A stretch of 23,371 nucleotides of DNA from positions 2,873,470-2,896,840 of the forward strand of contig NC_030995.1 of NCBI RefSeq assembly GCF_000149955.1. Reading direction: 5' to 3'. The notes under the pieces were generated by a model that did no database searches, was not told the DNA's origin, and saw only the letters and a list, made by a program, of their open reading frames with translations. Origin of the DNA: Fusarium oxysporum f. sp. lycopersici 4287 (Eukaryota; Ascomycota; Sordariomycetes; Hypocreales; Nectriaceae). Made by a program: the position numbers and the translations under genes. Of the stretch, positions 9,196 through 19,659 are shown one piece after another (the stretch's first letter is position 1; every line of letters begins with the position of its first letter).

Positions 9196-9921
9196 GTGCC
9201 AGATACAGATGTTATTTAGATGGACAGTCCATTATGGACTGTCAAGTCAATCAATAATTTTCTCCAATATCGATTTTCAATTCAGAATAAGAGTTTTCTA
9301 TCATTAAGTTCTTGCTTATTTCGAAAGTCCAGTGAAAGTATCCTCGAATACAATGTTAAACATAGCTACTTTGACTGCTATATCTACTTGCACCAACGAG
9401 ATTCAGACAAGCGGGACAGCGGTGACCGACGCGCCCACTTCTATTTATGACAGAATAATGACAGGAATGTCAAGGGATAATAATACCAACAGTACAACTT
9501 CCAGAGATATCTACCTATCTTGACTGCGCATCTATCGATGAGCTCATCAACAGTATCCTGAAGCTTTCGTGTACGTAGACCATTCAGTTAGATTTGGCGG
9601 GTTACCTACGCTTTTATAGGCAATGCCAATATTGACAACGCCTCAGCGACGCGACAGGAAGCTTCAATTGAGGCTGGGTATTGCTATAGCTAGGCCTCTG
9701 TGGTAAAAAGTTTAATTGTAAGATAGTTCCACGCATGACAAGTGTATTGTCCTGTTCTGCACTCGCTCTGTCATCGACAACTCGTAGCTTTATCTCTTGT
9801 AAATTCTGTGTATTGCGTTGCTATCTCGCCAATGTTGACTCCTCTTTCTTTACCTGACACAATGTCCCGTCGTAGGTTTGCCCTTGGCTGTAATCCCACG
9901 GTCGACTTAACATTCCGAAAC
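9196..9921. other. Convergent intergenic, 726 bp
   Basis: Lies between the 3' ends of the DapA-like gene and the FMN oxidase. Short open frames exist (for example near 9220-9523 and 9742-9960) but lack family resemblance and overlap in different frames. I see no tRNA, repeat or gene remnant. Confidence 0.5.
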
Positions 9922-11270
9922 CTACAGTTTGGCCATGGTCCCATCAGAGGTAAGGAATGAAATGTGCGCTCGGGTAATATCCTTTATCGTGCTGCATCTG
10001 TAGTTTTGTTATTAATGTACAAGAATGAGACAGTGCCGCTCGGATACATACCCCGCGAGTGCCATGGCAATCTTGAACTCAAACATGAGAATTTTAATGC
10101 CGAGCTCCACTCCTTCTTGCCCGTTGTACTGCGATTTGGAGGGTTAAAAACAGCGTGTACTCATACGGCAAGCTTGACTTACGGCAAGACCCCAAATGGG
10201 CATTCTACCAACAAAAACGTGTGAAGCTCCAAGAGCAAGAGCTTTGAAAATGTCTGTACCGCGGCGAATGCCTCCATCGACAGCGACAGGGATCTTACCT
10301 CCCGCAGCAACAGCACACTCACGCAAGGCATCGAGAGTGGCCGGAACGCCATCCAATTGCCTTCCTCCATGGTTCGACACGAGGACACCATCTAAGCCAT
10401 GTTTTATAGCCAATGCTACATCATCGGCCGTGTAGATGCCTTTGATCCAAATCTCCAGTTTGGTATGTTGACGTAGCCAGGGGATTGCTGAGTCCCAATC
10501 TATGGAAGGGTCGTAATCATTTTTCTTCGGGGTGTCGGGATCCTGGCTGTTGCCACTGAGCTCATCTTTGCCCGTAGATAGCAAGTTTGGCCATCCGAGC
10601 CCATCAGGAAGTGAAAAGTTATTACGATATTCGTTCAAGCGTCGGCCTAAGAACGGTGCATCGACCGTAAGGAAAACGGCTTTATATCCAGAAGCTATCA
10701 GGCGTCAGTTCCTCATCCTTGAGGAAGATACCAAGAGCCAGTCACATACCTTCTGCACGCTGAAGCATCTGAATAGTGGTTTGTCGGTCTCGCAGCATAC
10801 TCAACTGCATAAAATATGGATTTCCCGACCCCTGCTCAGCGACGTTCTCTAAGGACTCGGTCGCATACGAGGAAAGGCCCATGGAGAGGCCAAATTTGGC
10901 TGCCGCTCGTGAGGTGGCTAATTCACCGTCCTCGTGCGCTAGGCGATGCATTGCAGTGGGACTAAAGCCCAAAGGCAACCCTGTTTTGCAGCCAAAAATC
11001 TCCCCAGTCATATCGATGTGATCGACGTTAACTAGAACGCGGGGCCGTATTTTATAGCGGTCATAAGCTGCTTCGTTATCTCGCAACGTGATGAGGTCCA
11101 TGGCACCTTCATTAAAGTAGTCTACATATCAAAGTGTGAGATTCAATATCCCAATGTTTGTAGTCATGCTTCGTACCCCGATACATCTTCGGAAGTTTGG
11201 CGGAGCCATGTTGTTTCAAATCTTCGATGGTATGGACCGATGGGTCCCAGGAAACGCCGCGGTTGGCCAT
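9922..11270 (-). CDS. FMN-dependent 2-hydroxy-acid oxidase/dehydrogenase, 376 aa, PTS1 -AKL
   Basis: Oxidises an L-2-hydroxy acid to the 2-oxo acid (glycolate oxidase / L-lactate oxidase / cytochrome b2 FMN-barrel family), without a cytochrome b5 domain. Exons 11270-11177, 11121-10750, 10694-10183, 10128-10052 and 9997-9922 join in frame over introns of 55, 55, 54 and 54 nt. Seen: DYFNEGA (Tyr33, equivalent to glycolate oxidase Tyr24), SPTAM, LTVDAP (Asp167), Lys240 in WIKGI, SNHGGRQLDG with His264 and Arg267, and the phosphate-binding VDGGIRRGTDIFKALALGA. The position of glycolate oxidase Tyr129 is Ser139 (MQLSMLRDR). The C-terminal tripeptide AKL is a type 1 peroxisomal signal, and an H2O2-forming oxidase belongs there. 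A likely partner for the ALDH, which would supply the hydroxy acid. Substrate not determined. Confidence 0.93.
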
Positions 11271-12464
11271 CGCGGCTAAATAAGAGAGAATAAAACTCTG
11301 TTTAACAAAGAGACGCTGGTATAGGTGGGATTATGCCGCTCTGTTATGTACAGAAACGGTCGAGTCTGATACAACCGTTAGTATCTGTCCCGTAGTCCAA
11401 TGCCACTGCGGCCTGCTTATAATCCTTCCAGACATTCCATATCGAATAACCTGTACCTTATACCTCATTGGGCCAAGCTGAACCAATAAGCTTCGGCGGT
11501 CATGGCCTTCCCACTTTGGAAGAGGGAGGGCAAAGGGATGACACCCTTCGAGGAATGGTAAAGAACGAATACTAAAACATCTAATAGATAAGAAACTGGT
11601 TGATTTGGTACTATCTAGCCGAAGACATCCTCATTGGCAAAAAGTAAGAAGTCATGCCACCTTACCCCGCCTGATAGGTATGGCATAGATTGACAGCTTA
11701 CCGGATACCTATATCCCTCGTGATGCAACGTGGAAAAAAGGCTGGGTGGGGGGAAGGCTTACGAGACATCCACTTTGGAACCTATTAATCTAGCCTGCAT
11801 ATCTCGGTTGAGTAGAACTGGTTGGGTTTGTTGTCGTCTCGCTAGTGGAAACATGCCAAATATGGAAGTATTTTATGCATAGACAGCGTCAATCACATGC
11901 GCCACGTAAGTCTGCGAAGTGGCAATACAGGGCTTTGAGCCTACCTTTGAGCTCCGACACAGAATTGTGTATCTCTTTTCAGATCCTATAGTTATATGAC
12001 ACCTTTCACACCGCGTTTGTTGTGACGGTTTGCTGATCTTTCGGATTTAACCTTCTAATCACAGTTCCCGACACCTCTCAGTTAACGAGATCTTGGGCAC
12101 GTTGGCTTATGCCTCTGTTATTTTGTTAAAACAGGAATAAACGCCGGGTTTTCCGGGGTCTGATCTTGCAACGTAGCCTTCATAGCCACATCGCACATCA
12201 AGGGGCAAGCTCTTACTATTGAAGTCCTTGGGATAAGCTTATATGGGGTAAAAGTCTTTATTCTCCATTGCTGTAACAGCTTGGGGTTACCTCTTTTGTT
12301 CGGATTTGACATATCTAAATCAGCCGAGACAGGTCGCTAAACGGTTTTTCTTGCACTACTAGCGTTTTTCAATTATAAACCTGAAGTTTGCACTTCTCAT
12401 AACAGCAGCTAAAACTATTCATCTTTATCACTCTGGTCGCTAAGACCCAAGCTGTGCAAGCCGA
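11271..12464. other. Intergenic between FMN oxidase and transporter, 1194 bp
   Basis: Holds the FMN oxidase promoter at its left end and the transporter 3' end at its right. An inverted repeat ATAGGTAT (11674-11681) / ATACCTAT (11705-11712) with a 23-base spacer may fold as a hairpin. A 64-codon frame at 12118-12312 on the minus strand has no recognisable features and I do not call it a gene. Confidence 0.5.
11355..11379. promoter_or_regulatory. AACGGT-N13-ACCGTT inverted repeat upstream of FMN oxidase
   Basis: A perfect 6-bp inverted repeat containing CGG and CCG triplets (15 bases apart) lies 85-109 bp upstream of the FMN oxidase start. Paired CGG triplets are the usual target of Zn2Cys6 dimers. 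The spacing differs from that of the site near the ALDH, so a shared regulator is not shown. Confidence 0.3.
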
Positions 12465-14105
12465 TTAACTTGAGTTCGAGTTATCGGCACAAGACCACGC
12501 GCTTGTCTTCTCAGTGGAGTCAACGATACCTACGATAGTGCTGTAGGTACCAGCAATCATAAGGAACGTTCCTGAAATAACCACAAAAACGCTCCAGGCG
12601 ACTCCCACGTACCATCTGGGCGTATAGCGGCGATCGCTATGCCAGTTGTCATAAAGCCACATGCAGCCCATCGGCTGGAACGACATCAGGGTTCCTAAAA
12701 GGGCCCCAATAAGCGACACTAGTTGGCCAAAGACAGGAATAGCACTAGCGATGATGTAGGCCACTAGTGTGACGGAAAAGGTTGACCCAAGCCAAGTAGC
12801 CCAGTGGATGAAACTGTTAGTGCTTAGATGCTTGGACCCTCGAAGGATTCGAACAAAGACGAATTTGGATGGGAAGCTAAAGCAATTAAGGTTAGCTACT
12901 GGCGCTTAACTGAGTGTGGTCAATGGGCGATGTCCTACATGAAGAAGAAGAATGGCTGAGATGAGAAGACCTGGGAGGCCTATACCGTAAGAGACTTTCT
13001 TGATGGTGGGGCCCGCAGATCCTCAGGGTCGGCGACGCAACGAATGAGCCACAATAGTAATACACAACAACCCCAACAACGATATAAGCAATAGATATAA
13101 CAGTCTGGCACATAATAAGCGACTTCATGTATTGCTTAGGGTCTCGCATTTCGGCGGCAATAGCAAAGAAAGCGGGAGTACCAGCATAAGCAAAGATAAT
13201 AGTTGAAATTGCTGATAAGGCCTCGATAAAGCTTGGATGACCGAACAGTTCATAGTCAGATCTCCACTGTACATTCTTGGGTACGCTAGGAGGGCGGTCT
13301 TGAACGCCAACCCCAACAGTGACGACGAATACTGCATGATTATGTCAGCAAAAGTCCTTTGGCCTGGGTACATGCTGCTTCCTTCCACATACCTGCTACA
13401 ATAATGCAAGAAACACCAATCCAAGCAAGTGAACCTATGCGGTCGAGGGTTCGAATGCTCGAAAACGCAAACCCGATAGCCGCAGCCACAGCGACAAAAA
13501 CTGCAGTACACACTGCATGATCGGATAAAGCGTTGAAGGCGATCGATATGCTCAGTAGAGCAGATCCGGAGACGAAAGTAAAGACTATACAGTCATATCA
13601 GACAATAGTCACCAGTAGTCAGAGGCGAAGCACTCACAGAGACAGAAGCATATGCCCAAGACCTCGCGGCCGATGCGGCCAAAGAGAAGACCGCCAACAT
13701 CATCGATACCATAGATCTCAGGATGCCGGATCTTGAATATACCGACTATATAGTTCGACCAGGTGGTGATACCCCCTATGATGCATAGCAGTATAACACC
13801 TGGAACAATTCCGAGGACGTGGAAGACGGTCGGTAGGCCGAGAACGCCGAGGCCAATCTGAGTCTTCATCATGAGAGCTGCAGTGCCTAGCCATCCGACC
13901 TGAAGAGCGTTGTGAGTGCTGGGAAATACTAGGCAGCATACGTAGCACTCACATTGCGATAATTGGGACCATTTTCGGTGATCTCTCCAAAGACGGCGTC
14001 ATGCGTTGTTACGTGGCCCTCGATAGTATCGCCGTCGGGAACCTGACCTGAGTCGGCGCCATTGGCAGTTTTACCATCTTCAAAGGGCTTCACATTTGTC
14101 GACAT
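12465..14105 (-). pseudogene. AAAP-family (PF01490) amino-acid transporter with broken frame
   Basis: A fungal amino-acid permease of the plasma or vacuolar membrane. Exons by conceptual splicing: 14105-13953, 13899-13638, 13584-13393, 13331-12939 and 12876-12465, with introns of 53, 53, 61 and 62 nt. Family landmarks are FGEITENGPNYRNVGW at the N-terminus, MMKTQIGLGVLGLP, IDDVGGLLFGRIGRE, FAYAGTPAFFAIAAEMRDP, VVYYYCGSFVASPTLG, and IPVFGQLVSLIGALLGT with FQPMGCMWLYDNW near the end; about ten hydrophobic spans. One base too many at 13023 shifts the frame between ASPTL and GSAG. The exon 4/5 junction also fails to restore frame with the only good GT-AG pair (one extra base at 12876). So it is either a recent pseudogene or affected by sequence error. 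I start at 14105 rather than 14174 because a TATA box lies only 18-26 bp before 14174. Confidence 0.75.
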
Positions 14106-14191
14106 GTTGTGTATAACAGATTGATGAGCGGTCAAAGTGGATTGATGAACGGTTAAAGTGGAACCTGGATCCATTTTCTTGTCTGGCCTGA

Positions 14192-14200
14192 CCTTTTATA
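14192..14200 (-). promoter_or_regulatory. TATA box (TATAAAAGG) of the transporter gene
   Basis: On the minus strand TATAAAAGG lies 26 bp upstream of an ATG at 14174 and 95 bp upstream of the ATG at 14105. With initiation about 30 bp or more downstream, the first ATG would fall outside the mRNA, so the second is the likelier start. The retroposon at 14227 begins only 27 bp further upstream. Confidence 0.55.
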
Positions 14201-14226
14201 CCCTACACAGCCTTCTGATAAACCTT

Positions 14227-14876
14227 GATAAGACCAGTTCACGCACTGTTAGTGCCGTGTTAGGAGCGGGATTTTCTGCAGGCCACGCGACCACACAAAA
14301 CTGCGGGGATGCTATCGGCTCCCTAACAGCAGTTTTCAGAGAAGGAATTTTGGAGAGTTCGCCTTCTCTGACAACACCTTTGTCGGATCTAATGGCGGCA
14401 CCTCAGAACCAGAACGCCTTAGATATCGGAGGACGATGCCCATGGCATCGGTAGCGACATCCTCCCGATCAACGACGCCGATTGCGATGGGTTTTTCTCC
14501 TTTGAAGGCAAGCCGCACCGTCGGCCTCTGATTCCTTCCCGAGGTTTTTCCCTGCCGCCGCGACAGTCGACTACGAGCTACAACTTGGTTACTGGAGATT
14601 GTGGACTGCGTCGGCAGATGTAGTGATGCGCGAGAGAATTCTGGTCGGTGGAAAAAGTTCGACAATAGATTGCCCCCGAACCCGCTGACGGGTGACGGGC
14701 TTGAGAAATACAGCACCTTTTGTGCCATTGGTATGCTGGATGGTGAAGGAAGCGGGGTTTCCCTGTACCTAGCTAGCTCAGCACGTCTTTTGCTCCAGTA
14801 GGAGATCTGGCTTCGTTACAGCCACCCAGACGAAAAATATACAAACAAACAAACAAACAAAAAGATAAGACCAGTT
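14227..14876 (+). mobile_element. Non-LTR retroposon copy 2, with 13-bp target duplications
   Basis: The body spans 14240-14863 (624 bp) between identical 13-bp duplications GATAAGACCAGTT at 14227-14239 and 14864-14876. It ends in a shorter (CAAA)n tail than copy 1. Apart from the tail and the missing first 30 bases it reads identically to copy 1 at 7287-7920, implying recent insertion or homogenisation. The pseudoknot and hairpin elements recur at 14258-14371. It lies just upstream of the transporter's TATA box and separates that core promoter from its former upstream DNA by about 640 bp. Neither copy shows RIP-type damage. Confidence 0.85.
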
Positions 14877-15066
14877 ACTCCATATGAGTGTCCGTGTGCT
14901 TATCGGGGGTAAGTTACCTGAGACTTCAAGGGGCCACCGTATGCGGGGGTTAACTTTCCGTTTAGGGTCAATTAAAACCATAACAAGGCTATCAACCTTA
15001 TGTCCGACTGTTATCTTGGGCTCGGTTGATAGTGTTGGTGCGAAGCGGCAGGTGATCCCTGAAAGG

Positions 15067-15106
15067 TTCCCCAGATTTCCCCAGACTTCCCCAGACTTCC
15101 CCAGAC
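15067..15106. repeat. Minisatellite, 4 x TTCCCCAGAY
   Basis: Four consecutive 10-bp units, TTCCCCAGAT followed by three TTCCCCAGAC. Short, nearly perfect and non-coding. Confidence 0.9.
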
Positions 15107-15189
15107 TCTTCGTGCTAGTCTGACATTCTATTACCTAAAAGTTATCTTCTGCCAGTCCCGGGGCCAGTTTCAGGTGACGTACCATCACG

Positions 15190-15209
15190 GGGGTATTTCA
15201 AGATACCCC
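15190..15209. promoter_or_regulatory. Inverted repeat GGGGTAT-N6-ATACCCC
   Basis: Seven-base perfect arms around TTCAAG. It could be a dimeric protein site or a hairpin. There is no T-run after it and no gene reads towards it closely, so no specific role is assigned. Confidence 0.35.
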
Positions 15210-15801
15210 GCTTCCTGATCGCACAGATCAATACGTGTAGGCCTGATGTCGCTAAATGCGGTCAACCCTTATTGCGGGTTGCTTTGTTGTACATAATTAG
15301 CTCGAAGAAGCCACTTCCAAATGACGAAAATAATGTTCGTTCTTAGCATACCTCTTGCTCACAGCTAACTTATTTAAGGACTACTCGTTATGCACCTGGC
15401 AAAAGTCCAAATAGGCTAGTCTATTTTATTAATAATATTGTATCACGGTACTCTCAGTACCCAGTTCTTGAGTGCAATTACTTCACCATCTACTTGACCA
15501 TTTCATATCTAAGAACTGTCGAAAGAGCTTGTGGGCTACATGTATGGGGATTGCTCACTAGAAACACGTAGGTAACGCATTTCCCATATTTCAAGTAGTG
15601 GAGTACCTCGACATTGAGACAAGAAAACAATGTAGTGAAGCGTCAGGCACTAAATTGAATCGCGGGGAAGACAAACACAGATTCCGAAACTGATTGACCG
15701 GTCTTAAAAGTTGCTGCTGACTCCTGAGAAACCTTCCTCAATGATACGAGATACAAAATATGAGCCGTTCACGGAACGTCTCAGTAATTACATGTAACCC
15801 A

Positions 15802-18092
15802 TCATGTACTCTGTCGCCCAGCCCATATCGACATAACAGCCTCAGCCGATGACTTGGGACCGTAGTGAAAGCCCTGGTTGTCCGTAATTGTCACACATTT
15901 CAGCGCTCTCTGCTGTAGTTCTGGCTTAATGGCTTCAGACGCAGACACAAACGCGGCCCAAGCTAGACTCGGTGTGAAGTCATCATCATCTGCCAATGTT
16001 TCGATACAAGGTTCTAGAAACTCTATAGTCTCACGCACGTTATCCTGAAGAACCATAGCACTAACGTCGTGAACTCGGCGATAGAAATAGATGACGAGTG
16101 CTCGATGAACCGCTAAGATCATCAGTTGGGTGTGAGGGTGATGAATGAGCTCGAGGTCAGAGTTTGAAGTTAGGTCGGCAGAAGGGGGACTAATGGCTAG
16201 TTCAAAGTCAAGCTGCCAGGACCAGATTCGTTTCTCTAATGTCTGAGTGTGTCTCTTCAAGTCACTCAGCACCTTCGAGTTGGTCAGACCACCTGTCTCT
16301 AGATGTTTCTTTTCGTTAGCGAGAGAGATTGTTTGTGCAAGCAGCGTCATTAAAGACTCTGGAATTCCGTGTATGGTCGAGTGTAATGTTTTTTCCCAAA
16401 GGCCCTGCACCTCAAGATGGATGTCCCCGTAACCGAGCTCTGCAGTCTTAGTAACAGTAGGGTCAAGGCCAACATTAAGAGAGTCCTCGCTGATACGAAA
16501 TGTGCGAGGAGGTGAAATGTGATGGGGTTCGTTTTCTCTATCTCCTGCTGCATCCGATATGCAGGTCGATGTGCTTTCTACTATAACACGTAGATATGTG
16601 TATACGTGGTGTAGGATCCTCACGTTTTGGGGGCCACCAGTAAAAGATTTACGAAGGCGGATCAACTTCTCAGCGTCAAGCAAAAAGGTTCTGGGGGGTG
16701 CGACCGTCGTGGTACAGCTAAGAATTGTTAACTTAGTTCATGATGACTCGAGCTCTATTGTGGAGCTAACAGAAGTTATTGACATGGCGAGAAATGCCAT
16801 CAATAGTTCCTCATATTCCACTGTGTGGACCAAAGTCATATCTTGATCTAGTACTCTCTGTAAGTGGTATCGTGCTTTGTCCATATTCTTGGATCCCACG
16901 GTACGCCAGTAGTTGGACTTTGTCGCATCTGGGTCTGTCTTGTATAGTTTAAAGGCACTTCGAGCTAGTAAAGCACAAAGGACAGCCACTCGAGTGTGTG
17001 AAGCTGTTCCAAGTAGCGATAGCTCGGCAAAGGTTTGGAATGCACAAGGTAAGAACATGAGCTGCCATGGAGATTGTCGTTTAGCTTTTAGAGCAGCTGT
17101 GGTAGCGTCGATATGTTGCTTATAATGCCGGAGCAGAGATGAGGCTTCTTCGGGTAGAGCTGAATCGAAGATAGACCCAGCCGGCTCGCGAAGTATCAAG
17201 TCTCGTCTCGTCTCTTGTCTTTCGTTCAAGGGTTCCTTCAAACTCACAATGTCTTTGGTAATTTCTTCGGGGAGTTGGTTCACCTCAACACAAGGCGTAG
17301 TCAGGGGATCTGGTGCAATACTTGCGAACAGGTCCGAGGATGGATACGTGATCAGGGACTGGATAGTGCCAAGCTCTTGGTGTGCATCTTGATCGAGAAT
17401 GAAATCAAGTGGAACATCAAAAGTATCAAAGTCCACGTCATCCAGTTGTTGCATCCAATCTTCATTTTCAATATCCTCAGCGTCGCTATTTCGGGTGACA
17501 TGATCTTGACCCTCTGGATGGTCTGGAGATACACACATATCTTCGCTCGATGGTGAAGCGTTGGAGTCGGCAGAGTCGGGTACTTGCCCACCTTCCGAGA
17601 CTCGAAAGGCGCCAAACGGTCCTTTGAACAGACAGAAGACCTTTTGCCTACGAAATCTTCTAGAACCAGCGTCAAGGTCTGCCAAGACATCCTCGGCTGT
17701 TTGGGAGCCTAAACTTTCGGACAGACCGTCACTCATGGACTGACGTTCGAAATCTCTCGTTGTTAGGTGCAATGAGGTTAAAGAAAAGCACGTCAAGCTT
17801 ACCAGAAAATAGTGGATAACGAAGCCTGTGTAGATCGGATGCTTGGTGATCGTTTGCTAACTCGGCACTATTGTCGCTGGCCCACTGCAAACGGGCTCCG
17901 TAGCCATCACAGTTTAGGCCGGACTGTCCGCAAACACGACAGCTTGGGCGCTAAAATTGTGTCAGCGATGAAAGACATGGTCCATGGCGATGATAATGGG
18001 CAACAGACTCCTTCATCACATTTGGTATGTCGCCGTCGGCACGTTCGGCATCCTGTAAAAGTTCGAGTACGGCCAACTTTGGACCTGGGCAT
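15802..18092 (-). CDS. Zn2Cys6 / Fungal_trans_2 (PF11951) transcription factor, 714 aa if a 39-nt intron is removed
   Basis: Probable cluster regulator in the nucleus. Exon 1 (18092-18009) and exon 2 (17950-17803) join over a 58-nt intron (GTCTGT...CTGAC...TTTTAG) to give a complete binuclear zinc cluster: Cys15, 18, 25, 32, 35 and 42 (GCRTCRRRHTKCDEG then RPSCRVCGQSGLNC). A 49-nt intron (17754-17802) leads to exon 3 with the conserved DFERQSMSDGL. The PF11951 region follows, including RQSPWQLMFLP, FLLDAEKLIRLR, ILHHVYTYLR and FYRRVHDV. An in-frame TGA at 16738-16740 divides it, yet the same frame continues to 15802. Removing 16732-16770, which begins GT and ends AG, restores one frame, but its splice sites are weak and 39 nt is very short. 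Otherwise the gene is truncated before much of its regulatory domain. It is a paralogue of the wreck at 2513-4836. Confidence 0.8.
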
Positions 18093-18650
18093 TTTCGATG
18101 GATTGAGTATCTAGCGGGTCAGTTCGCTATAACAATCCTGATACAGATGAACATAGATTGTTAGGCAATTGACGTATTTTGGAGATCTTTCTATCGCGTA
18201 AGTCTGTGCATATGTGAAAGTAAATTCCAGGGATACGGAGGTGTTAAAACACCTGTTTTCAGCAAGATTTAACGGGTCCTGAGTGTCTCATTTCGGAATG
18301 TTTCCCCTGGCCTTGTCTCCACCCCCGCCCCAAACTTGCTGTGGCTAAGCCGTATTCGCTTAGCCTGGGCCAGAAAGTCACCCTCCAATCTCGGCATAGA
18401 AGCCATAAAATGGAATGTCTTATCGGCACTAATACGGGTATCTTTTCCGTAGTGCGGGGAAATTATCAGACTGGTAGCAGAAGATTATTCAGAATCCTTG
18501 GTATACAAGACTCGCGAAGAGAAACTATCTCTACCTTGATTCAAAAGAATTGCATGGGGCTTGGCGGTCAAATTTGGTTTCGGGAGTTAATGGCCTGATA
18601 AGATAAGAGAGATAACGAGAGACAAGATTGTACAAGTGCCCAGCCTCGCG
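18093..18650. other. Regulator upstream region, 558 bp
   Basis: Lies between the regulator's start codon and the stop of the class II aldolase gene. It includes the GGTGTT-AA-AACACC inverted repeat at 18240-18253 and a C-rich stretch near 18318-18333. No gene is supported. Confidence 0.5.
18240..18253. promoter_or_regulatory. GGTGTT-AA-AACACC inverted repeat upstream of regulator
   Basis: Perfect 6-bp arms separated by AA, 148-161 bp upstream of the Zn2Cys6 gene's ATG. It could be an operator-like dimer site. It has no CGG triplet, so it is unlikely to be an autoregulatory Zn2Cys6 site. Confidence 0.3.
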
Positions 18651-19659
18651 CTAGATACCCATTTTGAGATCCCCGAAACCCTTTGCCATCTCCTCTTCGC
18701 CGCCAACCGCCTCAATCTCGTACTCAATATCCGCCTGTCCCTCTCTATACAGGACATTAGCTTCACTCGCCATCTTGAAATTCTGTGCAGCCTCCTCATC
18801 ACTGATAATCCTCTTCTTGAGTCCATTAGCAGATGCCGCTTCTGCATGCAATTGAATAGCGCATGACCGATCCAGTAATCCAAATAAGAAGCCTGCCTCA
18901 TCAACAGTGCTTCCTACTGTCAACAGTCCGTGACTCATCAGGATTGCTGCTTTTTTATCGGTCCCTAATGCCGCCGCAATACGCTGCCCTTCCTCACCAG
19001 CAAAGACAATACCACCGTATTCATCGTAAACAGCGTGAGCATTGTAGAAGTTGCACACGTCTTGGGTGAGCATCTCAAGCGGCTTGGCGAACACAGACCA
19101 AGCGCGACCGGCCACGGTGTGTGCATGGCAAACTGCGTGTGCGTCGGGTCGTGCTTTGTGAATGGCTGAGTGAATCCAAAATCCTGCTGCATTCACCGTG
19201 ATACCACCTGTAGCAGGGTTCTTCCTACCAGCAACAACCCGACCAGTCTCTATGTCAAGACAGATCATGTCGCCAGCACGGAGGCTGCCGAAATGACGGC
19301 TGAGGGGGTTCATCCACATGAGTCCCGGGTACTCAGGGTCGCGAATTGAGATATGACCCGACTGCCCTTCAGTGTAGTTGTGACGGGCCCAATGTCTAAA
19401 GGTTGCCGCCATATGGACAAGAATGTGTCGACGGTGATCTCGAAAGGTAGGGAACGTAGGAATACCTGTATATATCATCAATCGTCATGATCGTAAATGG
19501 TTCTAAAAGCTACATACCAGGCAGTTCATCCCCGTGAGAGATTGCTTGACACGGAGTCTCTTCCTGTTGCTGAGCCGAGCCCGATTGGCCACTTGTGAGG
19601 CGGAGAACATTCTGTACAGGAACAGTCAAGGTAGAAGCGCTGATTCCGTGTTGAGCCAT
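18651..19659 (-). CDS. Class II aldolase/adducin N-terminal domain protein, 318 aa
   Basis: Exons 19659-19518 and 19465-18651 join in frame over a 52-nt intron (GTATGT...ATACAG). The first ~48 residues are low-complexity and Gln/Ser-rich. The class II aldolase fold runs from about residue 49 (IPTFPTFRDHRRHI) with the substrate-loop pattern TEGQSGHISIRDPE, then the zinc-ligand pair HAH at 161-163 (VCHAHTVAGRAWS) and the third His at 226 (LMSHGLLTVG). Bacterial members cleave sugar phosphates such as fuculose-1-phosphate; fungal members are common in metabolic clusters but mostly uncharacterised. Here it may be a second C-C lyase or a decarboxylase-like enzyme. The ATG at 19659 is chosen over an in-frame ATG 35 codons upstream because the added residues look non-conserved. 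No PTS1 (C-terminus KMGI). Confidence 0.9.

Larger units (their letters stand above)
14877..15801. other. Displaced transporter upstream region and 3' flank of regulator, 925 bp
   Basis: No supported gene. It should include transporter regulatory DNA cut off by the retroposon. Notable parts are a four-unit 10-bp tandem repeat at 15067-15106 and a perfect inverted repeat GGGGTAT-TTCAAG-ATACCCC at 15190-15209. The rest (15300-15800) is moderately AT-rich without visible structure. Confidence 0.5.

Noticed and set aside
10144..11101. FMN oxidase as two separate partial genes
   Set aside because: Four short introns with good signals join five exons into one continuous 376-residue family member.
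12118..12312. 64-codon minus-strand ORF
   Set aside because: Isolated, no resemblance to a known protein, no supporting splice sites.
13929..14174. Transporter start at 14174
   Set aside because: TATAAAAGG lies only 18-26 bp before it, and the added residues are a short near-repeat (TLTVHQS, TLTAHQS) unlike the family. The ATG at 14105 is preferred.
18341..18598. 85-codon plus-strand ORF between regulator and aldolase
   Set aside because: No recognisable domain, no intron-exon logic, and it lies in a promoter region; probably chance.
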